DNA from: Capsicum annuum
Lineage: Eukaryota; Streptophyta; Magnoliopsida; Solanales; Solanaceae
DNA: 64,000 nt
Assembly: GCF_002878395.1 (NCBI RefSeq)
Contig: NC_061115.1
Span: 96,391,054 to 96,455,053 of the forward strand
Direction: 5' to 3'
Both the position numbers and the translations under genes were made by a program. This document shows positions 46,535 to 57,427 of the stretch, piece by piece; position 1 is the stretch's first letter; every line of letters starts with the position of its first letter. A model generated the notes under the pieces. It did not search any database and was not told where the DNA came from. It saw nothing but the letters and a program-made list of their open reading frames with translations.

Positions 46535-47136
46535 GTAGAGGACGAAGCACCACAATTAACCAAGTGGCAAGCTATTGAGATGCCACTTCACAGTTTTTAG
46601 GATACAAATTTAATATTATTGAAATAAAATTTTGAATTGAAGAATTAAAAATATTTGAACTTCTAAATGCACCTAATACAAGATAAGTTGAAGTATTGCT
46701 TCAATCCCATTGTCTTCGGCACATTGTTCTTCATTTTTTGCGTTATAAGACCTATCAAAATCATAAAAAGAATTAGCAATTGTGTTGGAATAACGGGGAA
46801 GGGAATATTTGGACAATCACTCTAATGTCCATTTCGACCACCATACAAAAAACATACTCCCAATAGGATCGATATGGTGCACATATCTCTTTTTGGGGAG
46901 CATATCTACAATCTCGTAGAAAGTGGGGTCCGTCACAATATGGACATGGATCATCTAGATAGGATTTCCAACTACCATTATCCTTTATTAAAATTATTTT
47001 TTTAATTAGCTTAAAAATAAAAATTTATGATAGAAGAGTTCTAAATACACTTCTACTCTTTCATAAGCTTATCTCTTTCTAAATTTAAATGTTATATAAT
47101 ATATCTGAATTTAATTTATTTAAATATTAAATTAAA

Positions 47137-47160
<24 letters not shown>
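46535..47160 (+). repeat. Direct duplication, copy 1 (with extra 300 bp)
   Basis: The segment ggacgaagcaccacaattaa followed by ccaagtggcaagctattgag reappears at 47285-47600 (ggagcaccacaattagccat, then acgacgatctattgaaaagt). The ending parts agaagagttctaaatacact and ttatataatatatctgaatt also match. Copy 1 contains about 300 extra bases (46675-46975) that are absent from copy 2. Confidence 0.75.
46773..46985 (-). other. Gene-like fragment with a zinc-knuckle motif
   Basis: The minus-strand frame, without a start codon, reads SWKSYLDDPCPYCDGPHFLR followed by DCRYAPQKEICAPYRSYWEY. C-x2-C-x3-H-x4-C is close to the CCHC knuckle (usual x4 instead of x3). The frame is open for over 70 codons, up to a stop at 46773-46775. 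It sits in the 300 bases that are unique to duplication copy 1, so it looks like a captured or inserted piece of a host gene or of a gag. The source is not identified. Confidence 0.3.
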
Positions 47161-47172
<12 letters not shown>

Positions 47173-47282
47173 ACAGTAATAACAATAAATAATAGTGTAA
47201 AAGTAGTAATAGTAGTAGTGAAACGTATGTGTAGTAGTGGCAACAACAACAACAACAACAACAATAATAATAATTCATATAT
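47127..47282. repeat. TAA/CAA trinucleotide-rich tract
   Basis: Runs of taa, then mixed agt/gta, then caa repeats. The open frame on the minus strand here is only poly-Leu/Ile and not a gene. Confidence 0.85.
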
Positions 47283-47284
47283 AT

Positions 47285-47600
47285 TATAATGCAAAGAACG
47301 GAGCACCACAATTAGCCATACGACGATCTATTGAAAAGTCACTTGGCAGTTTTTAGGATAAATTTTAATAGTATTGTAATAAAATTTTGAATTAAAATAT
47401 TAGAAATATTTGAATTTTCAAATACATTATCCTTTATTAAAATTAGTTTTTCATTAGCTGAAACATAGAAATTCATGGTAGAAGAGTTCTAAATAGACTT
47501 CTATTCATTCATAAACTTATCGCTTTCTAAATTTAAATATTATATAATATATCCAAATATAATTTATTTAATATTAAATTAAATATGAAACTAGAATAAT
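47285..47600 (+). repeat. Direct duplication, copy 2
   Basis: Matches 46535-46675 and 46975-47160 without the 300-bp piece between them. Both copies are followed by trinucleotide-rich DNA. Confidence 0.75.
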
Positions 47601-48134
47601 AGTAATAGAAGTAGTAATAATAATAATAGTAATTTAAAAAAATAGTGATAGCAGCAATACATAACAGTGTAGTAGTAATAGTTGTAGTACTAACAATAAT
47701 AATCAAAATAATTATAATATAATAGTAATAATATAATATAATAATAACTACATTCTCTTGCGATTATTTCATATATCTAAATAATTTGTAACTCTCAAAA
47801 CCTCATTAATCCTATATGTAAGTATTTTAAAATTAAAAAAAATCATATATTTAAAATCGTTACTACTTTTATAAAATAATATAATATATTAGACCAACAA
47901 AAGCAAGAACAAGATAACAAAAAAGAAACCATAGGAAAAGGTGAAACAGTAAGGACAATGAAGAGTAACAAATTAATTAAAAATATATACATTATAAGAA
48001 AAATATGCTTTGTATTTGAAAAAGAATGGATAAGAAAGAATAATAAACTGATCTATACTTCTTTTATAAAATTGATATGATATTTAAATTTTAATTTAAG
48101 TAAAAGTGGATTTGAAATGAAGTGTTATAGCTTC

Positions 48135-48137
<3 letters not shown>

Positions 48138-48171
<34 letters not shown>
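48138..48171. repeat. (TA)n microsatellite
   Basis: About 17 uninterrupted TA units. Confidence 0.95.
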
Positions 48172-48173
<2 letters not shown>

Positions 48174-48529
48174 CTACAATAACACATAATATTAAACTTC
48201 TCTTCTTCTTTTTGATTTTATTGGTTATTAACTTTATTTGATAATTATTATATTATTTACATTCTTCATGTTCTTTATGCTTTAGAAACTTTTTTTGATT
48301 TAACATTTTTATTTTTATATGCGGATCATGACCTTTTAATAGATATCTTTTCGTTGTATATCTAAGCCTAGATTCAAGTAAGTAATAATTTTTATTTTGA
48401 TTTTGTTCTTTGATTTTTCTAAAGAAAACATACTCGATTATATAAATCAAAACTTTTCATTAAAAATTTTACTCAAGTTGATATTTTTAAATGCTAAATT
48501 TTTTCAATATTTTGGCATTATATATTATT

Positions 48530-49385
48530 TCATTAAAATTTTCTAAGTTGTAAATAGTATAATAAAAAAATATGAAACATAATTTTTTTTTTTATAATTA
48601 CATGATTATTTTTACTCAGATAAAATTACTTAGAAATGAGGAGGGGGAGGGGGAAGAGATATTAGAAATTTAATATATTTAAATTATGAATAATATAATA
48701 AAAACTTATGAACATAAATTTTTTTACAATTAAATAATTATTTTTTTTTTGTATAGATTTGGTTAGAAGTGGAGGATTGGATGTGGAAGGGTGGGTGGGG
48801 TGGAGGCATGTGGTGGTGGTGGGATTTTAAAATTGATGTAGTGGATTAGTGAGGGGATCGGGGGGGGGGGGGGGGGGGGAGATATTGACAATTTAATATC
48901 TTTATAATATGAATAATATAATAAAGATAAACATGAAACATAATTTTTTTTAATTATAATTACATAGTGTTTTTATAAAGATTTAATTAGAGGTAGAGAA
49001 TTGAATGGATGGAGGTGGAGGCGTGTATATAGGAGGGGGGTAGAAAAAAAAATTATTTTTATTTTGTAAAACTAGAAGGAGGGGTGTAAGTGGAGGTGAA
49101 GGTGGAGGTGGGAGGGGGTAGGGATGGAAAGTGGAGGATGGGGGATATTAACAATCTAATTTATTTAAATTATAAATAATATAATAAGAAAATATGAAAC
49201 ATAAATTTATTTTTATAATTATACAAATTTTTTCTATATATCTTTGGTTAGAGGTGTGGGATTGGGGTTGGGTGGGGGGTGGATGCGTGTGAGAAGGGAG
49301 GGAGGAGTTTTATTTTTATTTTTAAAAAATTAAGGAAGGAGGAGGGGTGTGGAGATGGAGGTGAGGTAGGGGTAGTTATATTTTT
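48530..49385 (+). repeat. G-rich minisatellite with four AT-rich cores
   Basis: The core attatgaataatataataa, followed by a block that ends in atgaaacataa-ttt, occurs at about 48545, 48690, 48905 and 49165. The cores alternate with plus-strand stretches such as gggtgggtggggtgg (48800) and ggagggggtaggg (49105). A run of 20 G lies at 48860-48879. No gene. Confidence 0.75.
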
Positions 49386-49427
49386 TAATTTTATTTTTTA
49401 CATTTCATTGAGAAATAATATGATAGT

Positions 49428-50432
49428 TGTTAGGAGTGGACTTATGAAGTTTTGATGATTGACAAAAAGTCACGGAACAAGTAAGCATAGTTGGTTCATG
49501 AAAAATTACTTCAAAAGAGTGCAACTTGAAACAGGTCTTTTAGTGAATAAAGTTAGATGAGCAAAAATAAAGGAAAGAAAGTTTGTTACATCAGATAAAC
49601 ATTAGGAGATCATCATGTGTTGAAAAGAAGAGTTAGTGTTTAGTTGCAACACTCAAGAAGAGAATCCAAGAAGTACGGGAGTCCTTGTGGAGTTGAAAGT
49701 CTTCTTGATTGTGAAGACCGATAGAAGTTATAAATATCCAAGGACTTTCAAAATAAAATTCATACACAAATACTGAGAGCACGAGCAAATAAGTAAGAGC
49801 AATATTTGAGAGAGTTCTGCCTAACTGTCGAAGTGCAGCCTAATACAATGAACCAAAGAACTAGATTGAAGAACCTGTTTCATCTATGTCTTATAAAAGT
49901 CTTCTATTCTAGCTATTATGTATTAGGAAGTTTGTTGAGTTGTAATTTTCATGCTTTCTTAGTGTCAGTGTGTTATAAATTGGTTTAGGAGTTTAGTCTT
50001 TAAGTTGGGATAACTCAAAAACTTGAAAACATAAATCTTGGGAGATTTGTGTGTCATTAGAAATTAGAGTTAGTTCCTAGGGTTGCTGTAGTTTCGTAAT
50101 TTTACTATCAAGTTGGGAAACTTGAAGTCGGTTTCAACAGTCTGTGGAGATTTTTGAACATTAGGAATTAAAGTTTATAATTTCTTAGGTTATAGAGTTT
50201 GTAATCTTTTGTTGTGAGGCTCATTGTGTTTAGTGGAGTTGGGGTTAAATCCTGTAGAGGCACAGGTCGTGCTTTTTTACACCTTTTGTGAGCCGATTTT
50301 TTTCACGTAAAACTATCGTGTTTATTACTTACTGTCTTTACTGCTTTCATTGTAACACATTAGGCAACTAGTTTCATCCATAGGCAACAGATAGGCTAAA
50401 ATAAGATAACCAGTAGGGTACGTACTCTAACA
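49428..50432 (+). mobile_element. Solo LTR, 1,005 bp, with 5-bp target duplication
   Basis: It begins tgttaggagtggac and ends gtactctaaca, giving inverted terminal words (tgttag/ctaaca). Immediately outside, atagt stands on both sides (49423-49427 and 50433-50437). Within it is a TATA box (ttataaatat near 49730). No internal retroelement domain is present, so the inner part was removed by LTR recombination. Its phrase gaagttttgatgattgac is like Copia (Sirevirus-type) LTRs of Solanaceae, which is an inference. The short open frame at 49806 is not a gene. Confidence 0.85.
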
Positions 50433-50519
50433 ATAGTTAAATCTATTTTAAAGAAAATATGATTTAACATGCTTAAATGAGACATTCCAATATAAAATGA
50501 TTAGAAATAATTTTTAATA

Positions 50520-50551
50520 TTATTCGTGCATCGCATTGGTACGTATACTAG
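50520..50551 (+). other. Helitron 3' terminus (CTAG)
   Basis: cgtgcatcgcattggtacgt is followed by atactag and then T. The typical Helitron tail has a GC-rich hairpin about 10 bases before CTAG, inserted in front of T. The hairpin is imperfect here. Confidence 0.6.
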
Positions 50552-50740
50552 TTATTAATATATCGGAAGAAATCAAATTTTATACAATTTTCTTAATTGA
50601 CTATATTTTTTAGGCTTAGGAGTATATTTTAGGTGATATAGGTTTAGAAGTTCATTCTATTTAGGTATTAATATCAATAACATATATTTACTATATGTGG
50701 GAGCTATGTTAGGTGTTTAGAAGTCCCGAACCTAATAAAT

Positions 50741-51060
50741 AAAGGGTAAAAACTTACACGCATTCGGTGTATACATCAAATTAATGTTCTTTACGATGAT
50801 TAAGTAATTCAATTAAGTAAAATACAGGCTAATTAATTACAGTTAAGTAGCATAAACTATAAATTCACACACATGGCATTCATGTATTGACTTGGTGTAT
50901 ACAACATGTGCGTGTAGATTTTAACTTAAATAAAGTAATCTAATTTCTTATTTTCATATAAATGTTATTTGACATTAAATAGAATGGTAATATTTCATTA
51001 GGACTTCTACCAATGATAAAGACTTTGAATCATATTTGGCCAAAGTAGGCTTCTAATAAC
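50741..51060 (+). repeat. 321-bp tandem repeat, unit 1 (contains a MITE-like palindrome)
   Basis: Unit 1 starts taaagggtaaaaacttacac and is followed directly by unit 2 at 51062. Within it the ends gggtaaaaacttacacgc (50744) and gcgtgtagattttaac (to 50926) are inverted and enclose gtatac words, like a small MITE of about 185 bp. Unit 1 ends tcatatttggccaaagtagg. Confidence 0.8.
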
Positions 51061-51325
51061 TAAAGGGTAAAAATTTACACGCATCCGGTGTATACATCAA
51101 ATTAATGTTCTTTACCATGATTAAGTAATTAAATTAAGTAAAATACATGCTAATTAATCATGGTTAAGTAACATGAACTGTAAATTCAAATACATGGCAT
51201 GCATGTATTGACTTGATGTATACAACGGGCACGTGTAAATTTTAACCTAAATAAAATAATCTAGTTTCTCATTTTCATATAAATGTTATGTGGCATTGAA
51301 TATAATGGTAATATTTCATTAGGAC
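51061..51325 (+). repeat. 321-bp tandem repeat, unit 2, left part
   Basis: Matches unit 1 almost base for base up to cattaggac, where it is interrupted by a 2,654-bp insertion. It resumes at 53980. Confidence 0.85.
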
Positions 51326-53979
51326 AGTTTTGCCCCTTTTAGATTCGAAGGGTTTGGAAAATATTATTTTTGACCTTTTAAACTGCTTCAAAACTTTAAA
51401 GAAAATTTGAAACAATTTAAGAAATTACAGAGTTGCCACTTGATTTTTGAGAGAAGATCAAGAAAAACTAAAAATATTACTTAAATGATTCAAAACAAAA
51501 AAAAATCATTTAAGTTTAGAAATTCTGAGTAAGCGGTCCCTATTAATACTCTTGGAAGGTTGTTAAGGCACTAAGAGTATCCGCTAACTTGCGGTTATTC
51601 GGACTATTTAAAAATAACTTTTTTGACTAACTTTAAAAAGGAAAATTATTTCTTTGAAAAGAAAATTATTAAAGAAAATCATCTTCAAGATTTGTGCAAA
51701 ACTTAGCGGAGATTTTAATTAAGTCTAACAAAACTAAGAACAATTAGCATATAAAGAGGAAAGGAAGAGATTAAAGGACTTAGGCCATTAGGCCCAAATC
51801 ATAAACCCTATCCTATGCTAATTTAGGCTTTTGACCTATGTTTACCTGTCCTAATCTAAATACTTGGGCTTTTGGCCCATAACCTGTCCAAAACTAATTT
51901 TCGGACCTTGAGGTCCAAAATCCGCTTCACCTATATTAAATTATAATTTTGGCTTCGAGGCCCAAATGAATGAATAAATAAATGACTAATAAATAAATAA
52001 AAATAATGCAATAATAAAAATCGAGACTTTTTAAATCTTTTAATAACCTCATCAATGAGTTTTCACCCATTTTCTTTCTTCTTTCATCTTCTTGCACTCG
52101 TATGCCATATAATCGACTTTGGGTTTAAAACTTCAAACTTGACTCGGAGAGATGGGTCTCATTGACCCATTACGAATGCAAGAGGAACGGAGTCCATTTG
52201 GACTCCAAAACAGATTCATGCAGAGGAAAAGATAAAAGAAAAACAATTAATATGTGTTTGAAAACCCTACACTTAATAGATAAATGAAGAGATGAAAACA
52301 AAAAGCATTCTCAAGCATAAAGAAATAGTAAGCTATGATATCAAAGCAAACCAAATTAAACGAAAATGAAATTAACCCATTTCCTAAACAATCTTGCAAA
52401 AAATTGAATCTAGCACAATATAATTAACTAGCCTTGAAAAGAAGATATGAATTCACAAGCATAGTTGCTTAAAATTTGGACAAATAGATTACCACATATT
52501 TGCTCCAAATACTATGATAAAGTCTAAGACATGTTTTCATTAAATAAAAAAAATAAGAATGGGCAAGAGATGAGGAAACAACACTTCAAATATAACATAC
52601 AAGACATACTAATGCAACAACACTTTTTAATATAAAATGGATCAATCAACATATCTATAATTTAGAAAAGAAAAAATAAATCACTATATCATGTGAATAA
52701 TAATGGGGCGTCTAAATGAATAAAAACACTTTAAGAAGTAAACCAATAAGCGAAGTGAAATAAATAACATATATTAAACATATTTAAGAGATAATATTCG
52801 AAGACAAGATAGGACAAATAGTAAAAGATTAATTATAAGAAAAAGTGTTCAATTATGGCAACTCCTATTTTAGTTTACATTATTTCAACAAAAATTAAAA
52901 TCCTAACGACATTTCAATCTAAACAAGAGAAAATTAAAGACAATTTTGACCACGAAAATGAGTAACTCACTACTTCAAATTGAAAAATAATTTCACAGAC
53001 CCTTAACAATAGTAACCATTCATTTTTGACATAAAGGAAATAACTTTACACAGTACAAGCAAACATATCCATCAATAACGAATTTAAACAAAACATGAGA
53101 CTTGTCTTTCTACCAAAATAACGGTAGTATTTATAAGAAATGATGGGGATTCCTTTTTCATTTATCAATGTGGGAGAAAAGTATTTATAGGAAAGGATGA
53201 TGATTCAATCCTTTTCATCCACCAATGTGGGAAAAAGAATTTAGGGTTGTTTTTGGAATTTTAAAATTGAAGAGAATGTGAGGTGGAAGATAAGGTGGAG
53301 GAAATTGTAATATATAGTATAATTTTTGAATTTTAAAAATTAAAAAAAGGACTTTGAGGGGGAATTGTATAATCTAACACAAATTTTTAATTTCAAATCT
53401 CAATTATGAGATTGGAAATTATTTTTGGTGGGACTTGGGTAGAAGTTATGTGAGTTTTTAGAAATTTTGGGGTTATTTAAAATATAATCCCAATTGGGAT
53501 TTAAAATTTAGCCATATTTATTTAATTTTGACCAAATTAAAAATCAATTGACGGATTGCATTGCAATTATGGCCAAATCTAATAGATTGACTAAATTAAA
53601 TTGAAATTCGATACAAATTAATATTTTCTTTAATCCCGAACTTCTTGATTTAATAAAATCAAACATATATTCATCCAAATAAATTATTTTTGAGAGTAAA
53701 TTATATTTCAATCAAGTTTTTATCCGTTCGAATTAATTTTCATGCTTATCTCCATAAAAGCTCAAACTTTGATAAAAATATTCATTCAAGTAACAAAATT
53801 TATACAATCTCATTTATGTGAATAGAAAAAATGTATAATCGTCACTTAAATGAAAAAATTAACCTAAATAAATATTTTAGAACACATATATCCGGATGAA
53901 ATAAATATTTTACTTTTTTTAAAAGTTGAAGAAACCCAAAATTAAATTTTATCGTGGAGGGCAAAAATTAGGTGTCAAC
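51326..53979 (-). mobile_element. 2,654-bp insertion flanked by 5-bp duplication, probable solo LTR
   Basis: The insertion splits unit 2 of the tandem repeat exactly. The five bases aggac stand on both sides (51321-51325 and 53980-53984). On the minus strand it starts gttgacacctaatttttgcc followed by ctccacg, which resembles the beginnings of certain plant gypsy LTRs. It ends ggggcaaaact. The ends are not the canonical TG...CA. No gag or pol is readable, so a solo LTR is the simplest explanation, though another non-coding transposon is possible. Confidence 0.7.
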
Positions 53980-54040
53980 AGGACTTCTACCAACGATAAA
54001 GACTTTGAATCATATTTAGCCAAATTAGACTTTTGATCTT
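53980..54040 (+). repeat. 321-bp tandem repeat, unit 2, right part
   Basis: aggacttctaccaacgataa, followed by agactttgaatc, continues unit 2 and corresponds to 51003-51050 of unit 1. It shows that the empty site was one uninterrupted repeat. Confidence 0.85.
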
Positions 54041-56560
54041 TCACTTTACACTTTTATGTAGAATTTTCTTTTGGGGTAAAAGAATATTTTTTGTTACAAA
54101 GAAAGTAATGTACTTTATGTATTAGAAGATCAAATATACGTCTGTGTAGTATTAGGAGATCAAAGTTTTGTTTTGTATTTGTAGTTGGTTTTTTTAGTAC
54201 ACTTCATCATGCGACTTCCTCCTAAACTTTTTTATTTTGGCTACAGGATAAAACCCTGATTGTTGATCCTGTGACGGTGACACACTTTTAAGAAAACTAC
54301 GATTGAAGACTGAAAATTGTTGGTTCCTCATTAAGCTTTGATTTTGAGTGGTTTGTCCTTCTGGGTATTAAGGATTTCACGTCATTTTATTTTGTTTAAA
54401 CAACTTTGAATTTAATTAAATTATTTAGGAATTTATTTTATTTATAAGGAGAGGTAAGATAGTTTTTCAATTTCCAATAGACTTGGGTATGTTCAACTTT
54501 AATAGATAAAGTATTATTATATTTTTATGATGTTACTTATAATTATCTCTAAATTAGCTATGTTTATGTTCATGATAGTTGTGTTGCCAAATATTGAGAT
54601 TATATGGATAAGAATCTTATCAATTAGTCTGAAATTATTTCATTGGACGCCTTTGATGTGATTCTTTATGCAGATACTAATGCTGCACTCCAATGCATAC
54701 TAAATAATGACATACCTCTTTCAATCACGGAGATTAGGTAGGTGAATAAAATATGAAATTTTTCCGTTCTGTTCTTTATTGTATTTTGTTGCACATTTAC
54801 TTGTTGAAGAAAGTTAGACACTTCTCATTTTTGTCTTTATTGTATTATTGAAGCATATACTTATCAGAAGGTGATTCAAGAGCCAATTCTTGCATTTTAA
54901 CACAATCGAAGGAGATGATGCTATGATTGAATTAGTGCAATTACCAAGTTCTTTGTAATCGGGCAAAAATATTGATAAGTGCATTCAGATATTTAAATAT
55001 TAAAGTTCAAAAAGTAGGCTTAGATATTTTTTTTTATGTGAAAAAGAATTCCTAAAAGATATCGTAAAAAAATATATTAATAGATTAATGAAAAGGAGAA
55101 TGATGGAATTCCGATAGGGATACTAATAAGGACTTCTTTAATTTGTTAAACGAGAGTCAAATTGTGTCTTATTTTATTAATTTTATAATTTTTGAAAAGT
55201 GTTGTTTCAACGAGAGAAAGTTACTAAAATTGAATTGAAGACTATAGAGGTGGTAGCTCTTTTATGTGACTCCAATTTTCCTCCTCTTCGTTAATAGTTT
55301 TGTCACAAACGTTCAATCGAGTTTTAAGAAATTTTTATGTAATGGTTAGGTTGAATCAAATTGTTTTGATATCTCGATTATCATATTGTTTGTTGTAGTT
55401 TTTGCTATATTGCTTTGGGTTATTTTCCTACTTAATACATGTGGTAGATGGATGTTCATTTAAGAAATTTTTAATGTAAATGTTAGGTTTAATTGTATTG
55501 TTCTGATATCTCGAATATCATATTGATTTGTTGCAGTTATGTTCTTTTGATGTAAAGGAAGTTTTCGTAGGCATTTAACATCCGTGAACTAATTTCTATT
55601 TTTAGCAACACAACAAATTTACCACTAGAACATTATTTGATAATTTTGATCCTTTCATTTTTCTTTAGGTCGATTACTACTATTAGTTTATTCAAGGCTT
55701 TATACTTTAAATTTTGAGTAACGTTTATTCATGCATATGCAGCTTACAATAAAAGAGTAGATAAAGTAAAGTTGTAACCATTTCTAATTGAATTTAAAAA
55801 TATGAAGTAAAAATCATAGCACGTAGTCTTATGTTGATAGAGTAGAACTTTCAAAAAGAGGCAACTTGTATCTTTGATCAAGTTTTTGAAATAGTATGGA
55901 GTAGGAATACAATTCGTTGAGGCGTTGGATGAAAAAAATGTGATTACAATGACATGATGATATGAAATTTATATAAATTATTAGTGTATATAAGTTAATT
56001 ATTCCTTAATAGTATAAAATAATAAAAATAAGGACAAATTGTGAAATATCTTCCTCCAGTTATAGAGAAAGTCACATTCTTTGTTCATGTAGAGGAACTT
56101 AAATTCTATACTTGTAAAAAATGTCTGAAAGAATCTTCAGTTATTTTTAAAATTATAATCTAAATTCACACAAAGACTTAAAATTGATAAATAGAAATGT
56201 AACAACAGAATAAAAATGTGTACGAAGAGGGATATGATAAAGTCAAGTTTCTTATGTAGATAATATTATTAATTGGAAATTTTAACTCAAATGTGGATGT
56301 TTAAAATAAAGAGAGGGAAAATCTAAATATTAAATGCACATAATTCAACAACTAAGTTAACGTAATATTATTTTTTCATTTAAATAAATGTTGCATCTTT
56401 TTTTATTCCTCACTAGGATCTCCCACCCCTTCTGCTCCATTGGTGACTCAAACTCATAACTTCAGATTGGAAGTGAAGGGTGCTTATCATCCGAACAACT
56501 CTCTCTTGTCATGCTATTTTATAGAATTTATTTTTTGTCTATAATTTTTAATTTTATTGA
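54041..56560. other. AT-rich DNA, possibly within a Helitron; no gene
   Basis: No intact frame. Between 54640 and 54735 a plus-strand frame reads FDVILYADTNAALQCILNND and then IPLSITEIR, directly followed by gtaggtg, a possible splice donor. A further short frame near 54255 reads KTLIVDPVTVTHF. They look like exon remnants, but the source is not recognised. A minisatellite lies at 55321-55590. At about 56560-56576 the hairpin atgtgcaacacat marks a Helitron-like end. Confidence 0.35.
55321..55590 (+). repeat. Helitron-associated minisatellite, site 1
   Basis: Two copies of a unit of about 138 bp starting taagaaatttttatgtaatg and containing ttgttttgatatctcgatta. The same unit is present three times in the Helitron at 57428-58762. 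Confidence 0.7.
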
Positions 56561-56572
56561 CATGTGCAACAC

Positions 56573-57427
56573 ATCTATAATCTATATCTATAATATATTA
56601 AAAATGTGAAAACCCTTAGAAAAGTGATTTGAATTTTTTACCCTTCATTAAAAATATTTGCAATAGACAGAATCCTCTTTTCATTATTTTTTTTAATCTA
56701 TTATTAATTCAATTAATATATGAGACTCTAATTTGAAGAAGTCATATATGGTAAGAAGTCTAATTACGCAAATCCTTTTAGCCATAGAATTTATGAACAA
56801 ATTATTTTCCTATTGGAAAATACATGAATGCATAATTAAGTTCCATAAATATTGATTGAAATTAATAAAAGAAGCACAAATCACGCCTCTATTCACGTTG
56901 TTGCAAATCAAATTATTATTGGAGTAACTTTTCATTAAGTTTAATAATGGTATTAAATTTTAATTCATGTAAATTATTACCTTAATCCAATAGGAAAAAG
57001 ATTTTAAGGTAATTCTATTTAAAGGGTAATAGAAAGATATTCAAAAAGATTTTCATTATGAGAAATTTCTTAGAATTGTAGTTATTACAAGTCCAACAAA
57101 CAAAAGAGTATCGTGAAAGTTTCTAAGAGAATGATGAGGAGCTTTGCATGAGCTGCTGGGGTTACCTCTTGGAATCATGCTGAGCACGCAACATTAGTCT
57201 GCATACCAAAATCGAAAAGGTAGGCGCCTCATATCCCCCCCCTTTTTTTTTATATGTATATTCAAGTCATTTTATTAACCGTTTTATGTTAATAATTTTA
57301 TTAGATTCACTCAAGATTGGTTCATGCTAATATTATGATCTTCTCTTTTAGGTAGGGATTTAATTATTTTTTTATATTTATGACACTAAAATACACTAAA
57401 TTTTATGTATTAAATTTTTTATCTACA
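56573..57427 (+). mobile_element. Helitron-like element with 5' end, interrupted
   Basis: Base 56572 is A, followed by tctataatctatatctataa and then tatattaaaaatgtgaaaac, the family head. The element appears to be cut by the following Helitron at 57428. No coding content; a polypyrimidine run lies near 57236-57250. Confidence 0.5.

Larger units (their letters stand above)
46409..50551 (+). mobile_element. Possible larger Helitron with nested insertions
   Basis: A head related to the previous one starts near 46409 (gaaaagtgtgaaggtcctta, without its TC), and the next matching 3' end is at 50548-50551 (CTAG, followed by T). The end is preceded by cgtgcatcgcattggtacgt, the remains of a hairpin. 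Between them lie a direct duplication, a gene-like fragment, G-rich minisatellites and a solo LTR. That head and tail belong to one element is an inference. Confidence 0.35.

Noticed and set aside
47127..47309. Minus-strand open frame of 60 codons
   Set aside because: It is poly-Leu/Ile encoded by a TAA/CAA repeat tract.
49806..49988. Plus-strand open frame of 60 codons
   Set aside because: It is inside the solo LTR and has no domain.
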